From positions 1 to 64,000 of the forward strand of contig NZ_FOUG01000002.1 in NCBI RefSeq assembly GCF_900114785.1: a stretch of DNA of 64,000 bases, in the 5' to 3' direction. Below the pieces are notes generated by a model. That model saw only the letters and a program-made list of their open reading frames with translations. It ran no database searches and was not told where the DNA came from. How positions within the stretch are numbered: the first letter of the stretch is position 1; every line of letters begins with the position of its first letter. Below, piece by piece: positions 26,459-36,541 of this stretch. The stretch comes from Variovorax sp. OV329 (GTDB lineage: Bacteria; Pseudomonadota; Gammaproteobacteria; Burkholderiales; Burkholderiaceae_C). The position numbers and the translations under genes are program-made.

Positions 26459-28765
26459 TCAGGTCTTGAGCTGGTCGCGGATCGGCAGGCTGCGGATGCG
26501 CTTGCCGGTGGCCGCGTGGATGGCATTGCACAGCGCCGGCGCGATGGGCGGCACCCCCGGCTCGCCCACCCCGCCCAGCGGTGCGTCGTAGCTGCCGTCG
26601 ATGAGGTGCACGAAGATGCGTTGCGGCGCCGAGTTCATGCGCAGCACCTCGAACTGGTGGAAGTTGTCCTGCTCCACCCGCCCGTCCTTGAAGGTGATCT
26701 CGCCCGACAGCGCATTGCCCACGCCCATGGCGCAGGCGCCTTCCATCTGCGAGCGCACCCGCTCGGGATTGACGATGCCGCCGCAGTCGATGGCGATGTC
26801 GATGCGCGGGATCTTCAGCTCGCCCTTGTCATCCACCTGCACCTCGACCACCGAGGCCACGTAGGTGGTGAAGCTGTAGTGCGCCGCGATGCCGCGCCCG
26901 CGCCCCTTGCCCAGGGGCTTGCCCCAGCCCGACTCCTTGGCCGCGCGCTCAGTCACGCGGCGCAGGCGGCCCACGTCGATGGGGTAGGCCGCCGGGTCTT
27001 CGCCGTGGTTCCAGGTGTCGTTGACGTCGCGCGGGTCGATCTTGCGCGGCGGGCCCAGCAGTTCCAGCAGGAAGTCCTTGGGGTCGCGCCCGCTGGCCAC
27101 CGCCATCTCGCCCACGAAGGACTGGATGGCGAAGGCATGCGGAATGTTGGACACCGCGCGGTACCAGCCGATGCGCGTGTGCGCCGCGGCCTCGGGGTTC
27201 TCCACCCGCAGGTTGGGCACGGCGAAGGGCACGTTCGTCAGGCCCATGCCCAGCTCGATGGGCGACTCGGTCTTGGGGTCGGGCATGAAGATGGCCAGCA
27301 GCGTCGGGCCCACGCTGCGGTGCAGCCAGGCCACCGGCTTGCCCTTGGCATCGAGCCCGGCCTCGAGGTGTTCCACCGATACCGTGTGATAGAAGGAATG
27401 GTGAAGGTCGTCCTCGCGCGTCCACACCACCTTCACCGGCTTGCCGCCGGTCTCGCGCGACAGCAGCGCGGCCTCGGTGGCATAGTCGCCCTTGCTCTTG
27501 CGCCCGAAGCCGCCGCCCAGCAGCGTGACGTTGACCGTGACCTTCTCGGGCGGCAGTTCCATGCGCTTGCTGATGTCGTTGCGCACTGCCTGCGGGCTCT
27601 GGAAGGGGCCCCACACCTCCATGCTGCCGTCCTTGAAGCGGGCGGTGGCGCTGGGCGGCTCCATGGGCGCCTGCGTCAGGTGCGGGATGTAGTAGTCGGC
27701 CTTGAGGGTCTTGGCGGCCTTCTTCATCGCGCCGTCCACGTCGCCCTTGGTGCGGATCACCTTGCCCGGCTTGCCGGCCGCCTCCAGCATGGCCTTGCGG
27801 TAGGCGTCCGATGCGTAGCTGCCGTTGGGTCCGCCATCCCAGTCGAGCTTGAGCGCCTTGCGGCCGTTCATCGCGGCCCAGGTGCTGCTGGCGATCACGG
27901 CCACGCCCGGTAGCGGCTGGAAAGCGCTGGGCACGGGAGAGCCCTTGATCTCGACCACCTTCACCACGCCCGGCACCTTCATCGCCTCGGCGGCATCGAA
28001 GCCGCGCAGCGTGCCGCCATACACGGGGCTGCGCGCCACCACGGCGTAGAGCATGTCGGGCATCACCACGTCGATGCCGTACTGCGCTTTGCCGGTGGTC
28101 ATGTCGAAGCCGTCGACGATGGGCGTCTTGCCCTTGCCGATGTAGCGGAACTCGGCCGGCTTCTTCAGCCGCAGGTCGGCGGTCGCGGGCACCGGGATCT
28201 TCGCCGCATCGGCTGCCACGTCGCCAAAGCCGATGGCGCGGCCGGTGGGCTTGTGGATGAGCTGGTGGTTCTTCGCGCTCACCTCGCTGGCCGGCACGCC
28301 CCACTTCGCGGCGGCGGCCGATTCGAGCATCTGCCGCGCGGCCGCGCCGCAGCGGCGCATGGGCATGAAGAAGTGGCGGGTGGTGCGCGAGCCGTCGGTG
28401 TCCTGGTTGCCGTAGCGCGCCTCGTCGCCCTGGGCCTGCACCACGCGTACCTTGGCCCAGTCGGCCTCCAACTCGTCGGCCAGGATCATGGGCACGCCGG
28501 TGCGGACGCCCTGCCCCATCTCGGCCCGGTGGCAGGTGACGGTGACGATGCCGTCGGGCGCGATGGCCACGAAGACCAGCGGGTTCTCCACCACCCCGTT
28601 GGGCATGCCGTAGGCGCCGTACTTTGGCGCCTCGGTCTGCGCCTCCACGCGGTCCGCGAAGCCGCCCAGCGTGAAGCCCAGGCCGACGGCGCCGGTGGCG
28701 CCACCCAGGAAGTTGCGGCGCGACAGGCCGCTGGCCTGCTGTTGGAGCAGTTCTGTGCGGTTCAT
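26459..28765 (-). CDS. Molybdopterin-dependent aldehyde/N-heterocycle oxidase, large subunit (IorB-like)
   Basis: A 768-residue xanthine-oxidase-family large subunit. A Tat signal (LSRRNFLGG, hydrophobic stretch to about residue 40) marks it for the periplasm, as in the isoquinoline 1-oxidoreductase/membrane-bound aldehyde dehydrogenase group. Molybdopterin motifs include EMGQGVRTGVPMILADEL and GGGFGRKSKGDY; the catalytic base is Glu735 in GGVGEPGVPP. The small [2Fe-2S] subunit is encoded just upstream with a two-base gap. No FAD subunit and no cytochrome c gene is nearby, so electrons must go to an acceptor encoded elsewhere. Substrate unknown: aldehydes and N-heteroaromatics are both possible. 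Confidence 0.9.
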   Translation of the reverse strand: MNRTELLQQQASGLSRRNFLGGATGAVGLGFTLGGFADRVEAQTEAPKYGAYGMPNGVVENPLVFVAIAPDGIVTVTCHRAEMGQGVRTGVPMILADELEADWAKVRVVQAQGDEARYGNQDTDGSRTTRHFFMPMRRCGAAARQMLESAAAAKWGVPASEVSAKNHQLIHKPTGRAIGFGDVAADAAKIPVPATADLRLKKPAEFRYIGKGKTPIVDGFDMTTGKAQYGIDVVMPDMLYAVVARSPVYGGTLRGFDAAEAMKVPGVVKVVEIKGSPVPSAFQPLPGVAVIASSTWAAMNGRKALKLDWDGGPNGSYASDAYRKAMLEAAGKPGKVIRTKGDVDGAMKKAAKTLKADYYIPHLTQAPMEPPSATARFKDGSMEVWGPFQSPQAVRNDISKRMELPPEKVTVNVTLLGGGFGRKSKGDYATEAALLSRETGGKPVKVVWTREDDLHHSFYHTVSVEHLEAGLDAKGKPVAWLHRSVGPTLLAIFMPDPKTESPIELGMGLTNVPFAVPNLRVENPEAAAHTRIGWYRAVSNIPHAFAIQSFVGEMAVASGRDPKDFLLELLGPPRKIDPRDVNDTWNHGEDPAAYPIDVGRLRRVTERAAKESGWGKPLGKGRGRGIAAHYSFTTYVASVVEVQVDDKGELKIPRIDIAIDCGGIVNPERVRSQMEGACAMGVGNALSGEITFKDGRVEQDNFHQFEVLRMNSAPQRIFVHLIDGSYDAPLGGVGEPGVPPIAPALCNAIHAATGKRIRSLPIRDQLKT

Positions 28766-28766
28766 G

Positions 28767-29225
28767 TCATGCCTCCTTCACGCCGGCGGCCTGCTTGATC
28801 GCGGCCTTGATGCGGGTGTAGGTGCCGCAGCGGCAGATGTTGCCGGACATGGCCGCCTCGATGTCGGCGTCGCTGGGCCTGGCGTTTTTCTGCAGGAGCG
28901 AAGCCGCCTGCATGATCTGCCCCGACTGGCAGTAGCCGCACTGCGGCACGCCCACCGCGCGCCAGGCCACCTGCAGCGGATGCTGGCCCTGCGCGTCCAG
29001 GCCCTCGATGGTGGTGACCCGCTTGCCCAGCGCCGCGCTCATGGGCGTCATGCACGATCGCACAGCGGCGCCGTCCAGGTGAACGGTGCAGGCACCGCAC
29101 AAGGCCATGCCGCATCCGAACTTGGTGCCGGTCATCTGCAGCTCGTCGCGGATGTACCAGAGGAGCGGCATGTTGCCGTCGCCGTTGAAGTCGCGCGACA
29201 TGCCGTTGACCGTCAGTGAAGCCAT
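28767..29225 (-). CDS. [2Fe-2S] small subunit of the molybdenum oxidase (IorA-like)
   Basis: A 152-residue two-cluster ferredoxin-type subunit. The plant-type cluster is held by Cys38, Cys43, Cys46 and Cys58 ([18 protein letters not shown]). The second, helical-domain cluster uses Cys96, Cys99, Cys131 and Cys133 ([22 protein letters not shown]). It shuttles electrons from the molybdenum site of the large subunit. AAAGGAGAA lies upstream of the ATG. It has no signal of its own and probably rides through the Tat system with the large subunit. First gene of the pair, divergent from psuG. Confidence 0.93.
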   Translation of the reverse strand: MASLTVNGMSRDFNGDGNMPLLWYIRDELQMTGTKFGCGMALCGACTVHLDGAAVRSCMTPMSAALGKRVTTIEGLDAQGQHPLQVAWRAVGVPQCGYCQSGQIMQAASLLQKNARPSDADIEAAMSGNICRCGTYTRIKAAIKQAAGVKEA

Positions 29226-29335
29226 GTGTCGTTCTCCTTTCGGCCTGCGTCTTGGGCGTGGGGTGCTGCGCAGGTGGGCGCAATCTATTCCTGCGAAGAC
29301 GCCGGCACAAGCCCCCGCTTGCGAAACAATGGCGC

Positions 29336-30277
<942 letters not shown>

Positions 30278-30476
30278 CCCGCTGTGGCGGTGTCGCTCCC
30301 TCGCAGTATGTGCATGTGGTCGGAGCTAGGAACGTCGCGTTGCGCCAGGCGTCACAAGCTAGCCTTGACCTCGGCGTTCAGCCTGCTTTCGCCCGCATCC
30401 CCGGCCGATGGCCGCGGATGCATCTATCGCGAACAAGGTGCGCATCGCCCCCGACTTCGCGGACACTCGTATCGCA

Positions 30477-31922
30477 CTAGGCTTTCAACTTCGCAGCCGG
30501 TAGCGCACAGGCGAGCGAAATGACCATCAAGTAACCGAATGCCAGAATGAATCCCGTCTGGTCGGAACTCACCGCGGCGGTCCGTATGCCGTATTGGAGA
30601 ACTGCCAACACGCTGGCTGTACCGACTGCGGCCCCAAGGTTCGTCAATATCCGCGTGGCGGCGCTGGCATCCGCAACAAGTGAGTGATCCACATCACGAT
30701 AGGCAGTCGACAAAGCAAGAATCGTCAGGATACCGAGGCCGGCACCCCGCACCAGTACAGATGCAGCCAGCATGCCTACATGCTCTGCGCCGGATGGCCA
30801 AAGGAAAGGGATCGTTCCCAAGATCGAAGCCGCGATAGAAACCAGTGCCAGCCCGCTTGTTCCCAAACGTTGGGACAGTGGCACCAAGTAGCGACGGGAG
30901 GCCATCGTGCCGATCCCTTGCAAGGCAAGCAGCGCGCTCGTTTCGATCGTTCCAAACCCGCAACTCTGCAGAAAGTACAAAGGCAACGCTAGCAGTCCAC
31001 CGTAGAAGACCAGGCTTGAAAGAAACAGCAGCCACGCGGAAGACCTGAACGATGGCACGCTGAACATTTTGAGATCGATCAAGGGGCGAGGCGCCCACTT
31101 CTTGACGTAAAGAACAAACGTCGCACTCAGCACCATGCCGGCGACTCCCAGCATCACGCCCATTGATGAGACACCACGGGCAATTTCCCCTAGTGTGGAC
31201 AGGCCGTAAATAGTCAACGCGATACCTGGACACAACAGCAAGAAGCCGATGGCATCAAAGCGCACTTTTGTGAACTCATTGTCCGTTCGAAGGTGGCGCA
31301 ATGCCATGCAGATGCCGAGCAAACACAACGGAATGTTGAGCAGGAATATGTAGCGCCAACCGCCGTAGTGCAGCGCCAAGCCACCCACCAAAGGACCAAG
31401 AATCGGGGCAATTACTGACGGCACCGCCATCGAGGCCAAAGCGGCTTTAGCGTTGTGCTGTCCAACCGACCTCACAAGTACGGTCTGCATGATCGGCATC
31501 AAAAATCCCGCGCCAATACCCTGGACGATTCGAAAGACCACCAGGGCTTCTGCGCTCCAGGCGAACGCGGCCAAGGTCGACCCAATGAGGAAGGTGAATA
31601 AACCCGCAATCCACGTTCTCTTGCCGCCCAGCCGTTTCGCGGCCCAAGCGGACAACGGAACAACGGCCGCCGCCGAAAGCATGTACGCGGTTGATACCCA
31701 CTGGATCGTTGACAAGGGAACTGCGAGATTGGTACTCATTGCGCTGAGTGCAATGTTCACGGCCGTTGCATCAAGCAAGGGAAGAAAAACGCCGACCATG
31801 AGGACAAGAATCACTAGCCGGTGTTCTTTGCTCAGTGCAGAATCTTCCGCTTGTTTGATTGAAGCCGATTTCTGATCGGCGCGTCTGTCCTGAGACGTCT
31901 CCGCATGCGATGTCGCTCTCAT
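30477..31922 (-). CDS. MFS drug exporter, DHA2 (EmrB/QacA) family
   Basis: A 481-residue transporter with about 14 hydrophobic segments, which is the DHA2 count. N-terminal motifs: LPLLDATAVNIALSAM (motif D1-like), STAYMLSAAAVVPLSAWAAKRLGGKRTW and GIGAGFLMPIMQTVLVRSV (motif C region). Proton-driven export of toxic compounds is the family role. Base composition is visibly AT-richer than in the flanking genes. The start overlaps the end of a small upstream gene (ATGA), and an AraC regulator is divergent, so these form one inducible unit. Confidence 0.87.
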   Translation of the reverse strand: MRATSHAETSQDRRADQKSASIKQAEDSALSKEHRLVILVLMVGVFLPLLDATAVNIALSAMSTNLAVPLSTIQWVSTAYMLSAAAVVPLSAWAAKRLGGKRTWIAGLFTFLIGSTLAAFAWSAEALVVFRIVQGIGAGFLMPIMQTVLVRSVGQHNAKAALASMAVPSVIAPILGPLVGGLALHYGGWRYIFLLNIPLCLLGICMALRHLRTDNEFTKVRFDAIGFLLLCPGIALTIYGLSTLGEIARGVSSMGVMLGVAGMVLSATFVLYVKKWAPRPLIDLKMFSVPSFRSSAWLLFLSSLVFYGGLLALPLYFLQSCGFGTIETSALLALQGIGTMASRRYLVPLSQRLGTSGLALVSIAASILGTIPFLWPSGAEHVGMLAASVLVRGAGLGILTILALSTAYRDVDHSLVADASAATRILTNLGAAVGTASVLAVLQYGIRTAAVSSDQTGFILAFGYLMVISLACALPAAKLKA

Positions 31923-32188
31923 GCCCCTGCCGTTGCATCGCTGCCGACAGGAACCTCATGCGAAGCGGATGGGTCGAAATCGACACACAGTGATTCGGGT
32001 CCTCGCGTGTAGAGGCCCACTTCCTCGTAGATGAAACCGGGCGAATATTTCAGGCGGTGCCGCTTGTCGAGCAGGAGGTTTGCCGTGATCTCGATCTGCA
32101 ATGTTCTGGGATCTCGGTTCGCAGCGCCGATCATGCAGAACACCACTACCGCAGCGGGGATCACGACGCCAGAAATGTCCACATCCAT
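31919..32188 (-). CDS. Small hypothetical protein coupled to the MFS exporter
   Basis: An 89-residue protein I do not recognise. It begins with a short hydrophobic stretch (VVIPAAVVVFCMIG) followed by a soluble acidic part (ITANLLLDKRHRLKYSPGFIYEEVGLY). The ATG at 32188 is preceded by GAGGCAGG and is preferred to an in-frame GTG at 32215. Its stop overlaps the exporter start, so it is co-translated with it and may be an accessory factor (inference). Confidence 0.6.
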   Translation of the reverse strand: MDVDISGVVIPAAVVVFCMIGAANRDPRTLQIEITANLLLDKRHRLKYSPGFIYEEVGLYTRGPESLCVDFDPSASHEVPVGSDATAGA

Positions 32189-32254
32189 AGAAGCCTGCCT
32201 CGGAATAAATAGCACGGGTAAGGAATACGGGGAACTCTATTGAGGATCGGTGTG

Positions 32255-32281
32255 ATTCAATTTCGGTAAGAATTCAATTTC
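32255..32281. promoter_or_regulatory. Direct repeats ATTCAATTTC upstream of the AraC gene
   Basis: Two exact copies of ATTCAATTTC at 32255-32264 and 32272-32281, 17 bp apart, ending 11 bp before the AraC start. AraC proteins usually bind direct repeats. The divergent exporter operon shares this 103-bp intergenic region. Confidence 0.5.
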
Positions 32282-32291
32282 TATCGAATTT

Positions 32292-33146
32292 ATGGCGCGT
32301 CCTCGGTCACACCATCAAAGCATTCCCCCGCTTGACTCGCAGCCCTATGCGCCCACCGCTCAGTACCCTGTGCGAGTGAAGTCAAGGCTTCTGCGGGCTC
32401 ATACCCATGTGCTTTCCCATCAGCATCACTGGGCGCAGATTGTTTTCTCCAGCCGAGGCGTCACTCGCGTCATGACTTCTGGCGCTGCGTTCGTGCTCCC
32501 GCCGAGAAGGGCCGTGTGGATTCCGTCCGACGTAGAACATGCAGCCACAGTTTTGGAGGACGCCGATCTGCACTCTGTGTATGTGCACCAACCGCAAGGG
32601 ATTGCGGGGCCTTCCATGTCGCGACCAACTCTGGATCCTGCATGGTGCAACTGCCGTGTCATCGAGGTGCGCCCATTGCTCCTGGAACTGGTCCACCAAC
32701 TGGCGGCCGAGGATTCCAATTCGGTCGATGTCGAGCGCTATCGAAGCATGTGCATGCTGACGCTCAGTGAGATGCGCAGGTCACAGATCCTGCCAATGGG
32801 CATCGTGTTGCCGCAGGACAAACGTTTGCGTTCGTTTTGCGAGTCGTTCCTGGGCAACCCAACTCGCAACCAGTCGCTTGATTCGCTTGCACGGGAATCC
32901 GGCGCCAGTGCCAGCACGATTGCGCGGTTGTTTCGCAAGGAGATCGGTACGAGCTTCGCCAGTTGGCGTCAGCAGGTCATGCTGGCTCGCGCCCTCACGC
33001 TGGCCGCGCAACGCATGCCCATGTCACGCATCGCAATGGAGCTTGGATACTCAAGCGCAAGCGCGTTCTCGGTGATGTTCGCCCGCTTGGTGGGAATGGC
33101 CCCGAGCAAGTTCTTGTCGCTCGACGACCAGGATACCCGACGGTAG
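32292..33146 (+). CDS. AraC-family regulator, NimR/YeaM-like
   Basis: A 284-residue regulator. The N-terminal cupin-like part has the pattern of the NimR/YeaM branch: SHQHHWAQIVFSSRGV followed by FVLPPRRAVWIPSDVEH. The C-terminal double helix-turn-helix begins near residue 180 (LDSLARESGASASTIARLF) and ends ELGYSSASAFSVMFARLVGMAPSKF. NimR-type proteins repress a neighbouring MFS exporter gene, which matches the divergent exporter here. Base composition is as AT-rich as the exporter. Confidence 0.85.
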   Translation: MARPRSHHQSIPPLDSQPYAPTAQYPVRVKSRLLRAHTHVLSHQHHWAQIVFSSRGVTRVMTSGAAFVLPPRRAVWIPSDVEHAATVLEDADLHSVYVHQPQGIAGPSMSRPTLDPAWCNCRVIEVRPLLLELVHQLAAEDSNSVDVERYRSMCMLTLSEMRRSQILPMGIVLPQDKRLRSFCESFLGNPTRNQSLDSLARESGASASTIARLFRKEIGTSFASWRQQVMLARALTLAAQRMPMSRIAMELGYSSASAFSVMFARLVGMAPSKFLSLDDQDTRR

Positions 33147-33221
33147 CTGGCGGCGTTCGTTAACTGACGCAGACCAGACAGACGCTTGCGACCGGCGCCC
33201 GTCACAAGAATCCTAAAGAGC

Positions 33222-34400
33222 TTACGGAATTGCCTGCGTCGCAGCCTCTAGCTGCAACACCCGCCAGGCGCACAGCGTGCCGATGGCCGCCAGCGCGGTC
33301 GCGACCCAATACATCGGCACATAGCCGAAGTTCTGCGCGAGCGCGCCGCCCGCCAGCACGCCCAGCACGCCGCCGAAGCCATAGCCGATGACGGTGAACA
33401 GGGCCTGCCCGCGCCCGCGCAACCGGCCCGGGAAGTGGCGCGTCACCAGCGCGATGCAGGTGGTGTGGTGGGTGGCGAAGCTCAGCGCGTGCAGCAGCTG
33501 CGCCAGCACCAGGGCCGCGAACCAGCCGCCCAGCCCCGCGGTGATCGCCATGCGCGCGATCGCGGCGATGCCGCACAGCCACAGCCAGCGCGGCATCGCC
33601 AGCCGGCCCATCCAGCGCCCCTGCACGAAGAACCAGCCGATCTCGGCCAGCACCGACAGGCCCCACAGCAGGCCGATGGTGGCCTTGCCGTAGCCCAGCG
33701 AATCCAGGTACAGCGAAAGGAAGCCGTAGATGGAGAAATGCGCCGTGACGTGGAAGAACAGCGAAACGAAGAACCAGCGTACCGCCGGCTGCCGCAGCAC
33801 CGGCCCCACCGGCTCGCGCGGGCCGCTGTGCGTGGCCGTCGGCTCGCGCTGGTCGGGCAGGCGCAGGGTGGCCAGCAGCACCAGGAACAGCGTGCCCACT
33901 GCCCAGGCCGGGAAGTGGCCCATGCCGAAGCGGTCGAACCATTCGCCCGCGAAGAACACCGTCACCAGGAAGCCTGCCGAGCCCCACAGGCGGATGCGCC
34001 CGTAGCGGCCCCAGTCTCCGGCCACCAGGTGCGCCATGGCCGCCTCGGTGAGCGACATCATCGAGCTGGTGTGGGTGAACATCAGCAGCAGCACGAAGGC
34101 CAGCCACAGCGGACCGCCGTGCCAGAACAGGCCCAGCGCAGCGATGGTGGCCACCGCGGCCGAGAAGCGCAGCAGCTTGACGCGCTCGCCCGTGTGGTCC
34201 GACAGCGCGCCCCAGGCATAGGGCGCGAACACGCGCGTCACCGACTGTACCGAGGCCAGCAGGCTGATGGTGAAGATCGGCAGCCCCAGGTCCTTGAGCC
34301 ACAGGGGCAGGTAGGGGTTGAAGAAACCGATGTGCGCGAAGTAGCTCGCCGACAGCGCGGCGAAGGCCAGCAGATGGCGGGGCTGCCTGCCGGCGTCCAC
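33222..34400 (-). CDS. MFS permease, HcaT-like (phenylpropionate transporter family)
   Basis: A 392-residue transporter with about 12 hydrophobic segments. The N terminus (SASYFAHIGFFNPYLPLWLKDLGL, SDHTGERVKLLRF) and the C-terminal region (RHFPGRLRGRGQALFTVIGYGFGGVLGVLAGG) are those of the PPP/HcaT MFS group. Transport substrate is not evident. The gene starts with GTG six bases after the aroC stop on the same strand, so it is read from the aroC transcript. High GC returns here, in contrast to the block before it. Confidence 0.82.
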   Translation of the reverse strand: MDAGRQPRHLLAFAALSASYFAHIGFFNPYLPLWLKDLGLPIFTISLLASVQSVTRVFAPYAWGALSDHTGERVKLLRFSAAVATIAALGLFWHGGPLWLAFVLLLMFTHTSSMMSLTEAAMAHLVAGDWGRYGRIRLWGSAGFLVTVFFAGEWFDRFGMGHFPAWAVGTLFLVLLATLRLPDQREPTATHSGPREPVGPVLRQPAVRWFFVSLFFHVTAHFSIYGFLSLYLDSLGYGKATIGLLWGLSVLAEIGWFFVQGRWMGRLAMPRWLWLCGIAAIARMAITAGLGGWFAALVLAQLLHALSFATHHTTCIALVTRHFPGRLRGRGQALFTVIGYGFGGVLGVLAGGALAQNFGYVPMYWVATALAAIGTLCAWRVLQLEAATQAIP

Positions 34401-34406
34401 CGCGGC

Positions 34407-35525
34407 TTAGAGGAAGGAGGCCTTGGGAGCGGGCGAAACGGCCTCTTCGGCGGGCGCGGCATCGGCCACGTCACCGCACTGGGCACGGTGGCGCAGCGCA
34501 TGCTCCATCACCACCAGGGCCAGCATGGCCTCGGCGATGGGCGTGGCGCGGATGCCCACGCAAGGGTCGTGGCGGCCCTTGGTGATCACTTCCACCGGCT
34601 GGTTGTGGATGTCGATGGACTGGCGCGGGCTGATGATCGAGCTGGTGGGCTTGATGGCGATGCCCACTTCCAGGTCCTGCCCGGTGCTGATGCCGCCCAG
34701 CACGCCGCCGGCGTTGTTGGAGGCGAAGCCGTTGGGCGTGATGGAGTCGCCGTGCGTGGTGCCGCGCTGCGTGACGCTGCCGAAGCCCGCCCCGATCTCC
34801 ACCCCCTTGACGGCGTTGATGCCCATCATGGCAAAGGCGATGTCGGCGTCGAGCTTGTCGAACAGCGGCTCGCCCAGCCCCACCGGCACGCCGCTGGCCG
34901 TGACGCGAAGCCGGGCGCCGCAGGAGTCGCCGGCCTTGCGCAGCGCGTCCATGTAGGCCTCGATGTGGCTCACGTCGGCGATGGGCGCGTAGAAGGGGTT
35001 GTTGGACACGTGCTCCCAGCTGTCGAAGGGGATCTCGATCTCGCCGATCTGCGTCATGCAGCCGCGGAACACCACGCCGTATTTCTGCGCCAGCCACTTC
35101 TTGGCCACCGCGCCGGCCGCCACCATGGGCGCCGTGAGGCGGGCCGAGGAGCGGCCGCCGCCGCGCGGGTCGCGAATGCCGTATTTCTTCCAGTAGGTGA
35201 AGTCGGCATGGCCCGGGCGAAACTGCTGGGCGATGGCGCCGTAGTCCTTGCTGCGCTGGTCGGTGTTCTGGATGACGAGGGCGATGGGCGTGCCGGTGGT
35301 CTTGCCTTCGTACACGCCCGAGAGGATCTGCACCTGGTCGGCCTCGTTGCGCTGCGTCACGTGGCGGCTGGTGCCGGGGCGGCGGCGGTCCAGGTCGGGC
35401 TGGATGTCGGCTTCGGACAACGCCATGCCGGGCGGGCAGCCGTCGATGACGCAGCCAATGGCCGGCCCGTGGGACTCCCCGAAATTGGTGACCGCGAAGA
35501 GAGTTCCGAAGGTATTGCCGCTCAT
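34407..35525 (-). CDS. aroC: Chorismate synthase
   Basis: A 372-residue FMN-dependent enzyme making chorismate from 5-enolpyruvylshikimate 3-phosphate, the last common step to aromatic amino acids. Signatures: [36 protein letters not shown], the [36 protein letters not shown] region and [19 protein letters not shown]. The start [10 protein letters not shown] at 35525 matches the family; an upstream in-frame ATG at 35564 would add 13 residues. C-terminal residues after the domain are Ala-rich. Confidence 0.96.
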   Translation of the reverse strand: MSGNTFGTLFAVTNFGESHGPAIGCVIDGCPPGMALSEADIQPDLDRRRPGTSRHVTQRNEADQVQILSGVYEGKTTGTPIALVIQNTDQRSKDYGAIAQQFRPGHADFTYWKKYGIRDPRGGGRSSARLTAPMVAAGAVAKKWLAQKYGVVFRGCMTQIGEIEIPFDSWEHVSNNPFYAPIADVSHIEAYMDALRKAGDSCGARLRVTASGVPVGLGEPLFDKLDADIAFAMMGINAVKGVEIGAGFGSVTQRGTTHGDSITPNGFASNNAGGVLGGISTGQDLEVGIAIKPTSSIISPRQSIDIHNQPVEVITKGRHDPCVGIRATPIAEAMLALVVMEHALRHRAQCGDVADAAPAEEAVSPAPKASFL

Positions 35526-35612
35526 GGCGTCGATTATCGCGTCTGCCGAAAGCGGTATGGACACCCCGGGCCGCTCGGCTTACGGTTCAAATTCAGTTAC
35601 AGGGAACACAAA

Positions 35613-35900
35613 GTGCTACCTCACCTCGAAATCCACCGCCACGGCCCGTCCTTCTACAGCTACATCGTCCGGGCCTTCCACACGGGCAGCGGCCACTGCG
35701 AGGATGGGCTCGATTCCCTGGAACGCTGCCTCAACGACGCAGCCGAATCGCTGGGGCACTACTTCCCTTCGGTGAGCGTGAGCCTCGACGGGCAGGACCT
35801 CGGCAGCTACGAGGTGCATCGACTTGCACAGCACCCCCTCAGCCTGGCGGCCGAGCTGATGGTGAAGGCGCACCCGCCCGTGCTCAAGCAGTTCGCCTGA
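35613..35900 (+). CDS. Small conserved hypothetical protein, GTG start
   Basis: A 95-residue soluble protein of unknown function (LPHLEIHRHGPSFYSYIVRA...). No signal or membrane segment; one predicted alpha-beta unit with two Cys (GHCEDGLDSLERCL). A GTG start at 35613 with AGGGAA about ten bases upstream gives the whole reading frame. It is divergent from aroC and convergent with the RegA gene. Codon use is like that of the neighbours, supporting a real gene. Confidence 0.6.
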   Translation: MLPHLEIHRHGPSFYSYIVRAFHTGSGHCEDGLDSLERCLNDAAESLGHYFPSVSVSLDGQDLGSYEVHRLAQHPLSLAAELMVKAHPPVLKQFA

Positions 35901-35918
35901 GGCGTTCCGTTTCTTTCA

Positions 35919-35940
35919 GCAGCGCAATTCTGAGCGCTGC
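35919..35940. terminator. Hairpin between convergent genes
   Basis: GCAGCGC (35919-35925) and GCGCTGC (35934-35940) form a perfect 7-bp stem with an 8-base loop in the gap between the small hypothetical gene and the convergent response regulator. A good T-run is lacking on either side, so termination is only possible. Confidence 0.35.
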
Positions 35941-35980
35941 CGGTTCATCAGGTCGCGCTGCAGGGCAGCGGCCGATCCGG

Positions 35981-36541
35981 CTACTTGACCCGCTGCTTCT
36001 CCAGCTTGCGCGCCAGCGTTCGGCGGTGCATGCCCAGGCGGCGCGCGGTCTCGGAGATGTTGAAGCCGGTCTCGGCCAGGGTCTCGTGGATGCGCTCCCA
36101 CTCCAGGGTCTTGATGGAGGTGGTGCGGTTGGTGATGCTCACCTCGGTGCTGCCCTCGGCGCGGCCGAAGGCGGCCTCGATGTCGTCGGTGTTGGAGGGC
36201 TTGGCCAGGTAGTGGCAGGCGCCCAGCTTGATGGCTTCCACCGCGGTGGCGATGCTGGCGAAGCCGGTCAGCACCACGATCAGCATGGCCTCGTTGTGCG
36301 TGTGCAGCTGCTGCACGCAGGCCAGGCCGGAGGCCTCGCCGCCCAGCTTGAGGTCGACCACCGCGAAGCCCGGCGTGGCGCCCTGCAGCGCCACCAGCAT
36401 CTCGGCCTGGGAGGTGGCCAGGTCCACCGTGTAGCCGCGCCGCTCGAAGGAGCGCTTGAGCGTTCGCGCAAAGGCGGCGTCGTCCTCGACGATCAGCAGG
36501 TGCCGCGGCGCCTGGGGTGGCTGCTGCTCTTCATCACTCAA
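35981..36541 (-). CDS. regA: Response regulator of the RegA/PrrA/ActR family
   Basis: A 186-residue redox response regulator. The receiver domain covers about residues 13-125 with acidic pocket VEDD and phospho-acceptor Asp63 (VVDLKLGGEASGL), Thr in VLTGFAS and Lys in LAKPS. A Fis-type helix-turn-helix ends the protein (IHETLAETGFNISETARRLGMHRRTLARKL), almost the canonical RegA/ActR sequence. RegA homologues control oxidases, carbon and nitrogen metabolism in response to redox state. Its start overlaps the end of the sensor gene by eight bases. It is the last gene of the cyo-SURF1-regBA run. Confidence 0.92.
   Translation of the reverse strand: MSDEEQQPPQAPRHLLIVEDDAAFARTLKRSFERRGYTVDLATSQAEMLVALQGATPGFAVVDLKLGGEASGLACVQQLHTHNEAMLIVVLTGFASIATAVEAIKLGACHYLAKPSNTDDIEAAFGRAEGSTEVSITNRTTSIKTLEWERIHETLAETGFNISETARRLGMHRRTLARKLEKQRVK

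Noticed and set aside
30278..30476. Possible gene remnant or tRNA after psuG
   Set aside because: No cloverleaf, no coherent protein and no hairpin with a T-run could be found.
33435..35612. Plus-strand frame leading into the small protein at 35613
   Set aside because: The part before 35613 is antisense to the MFS permease and aroC; only the last 95 codons look coding.
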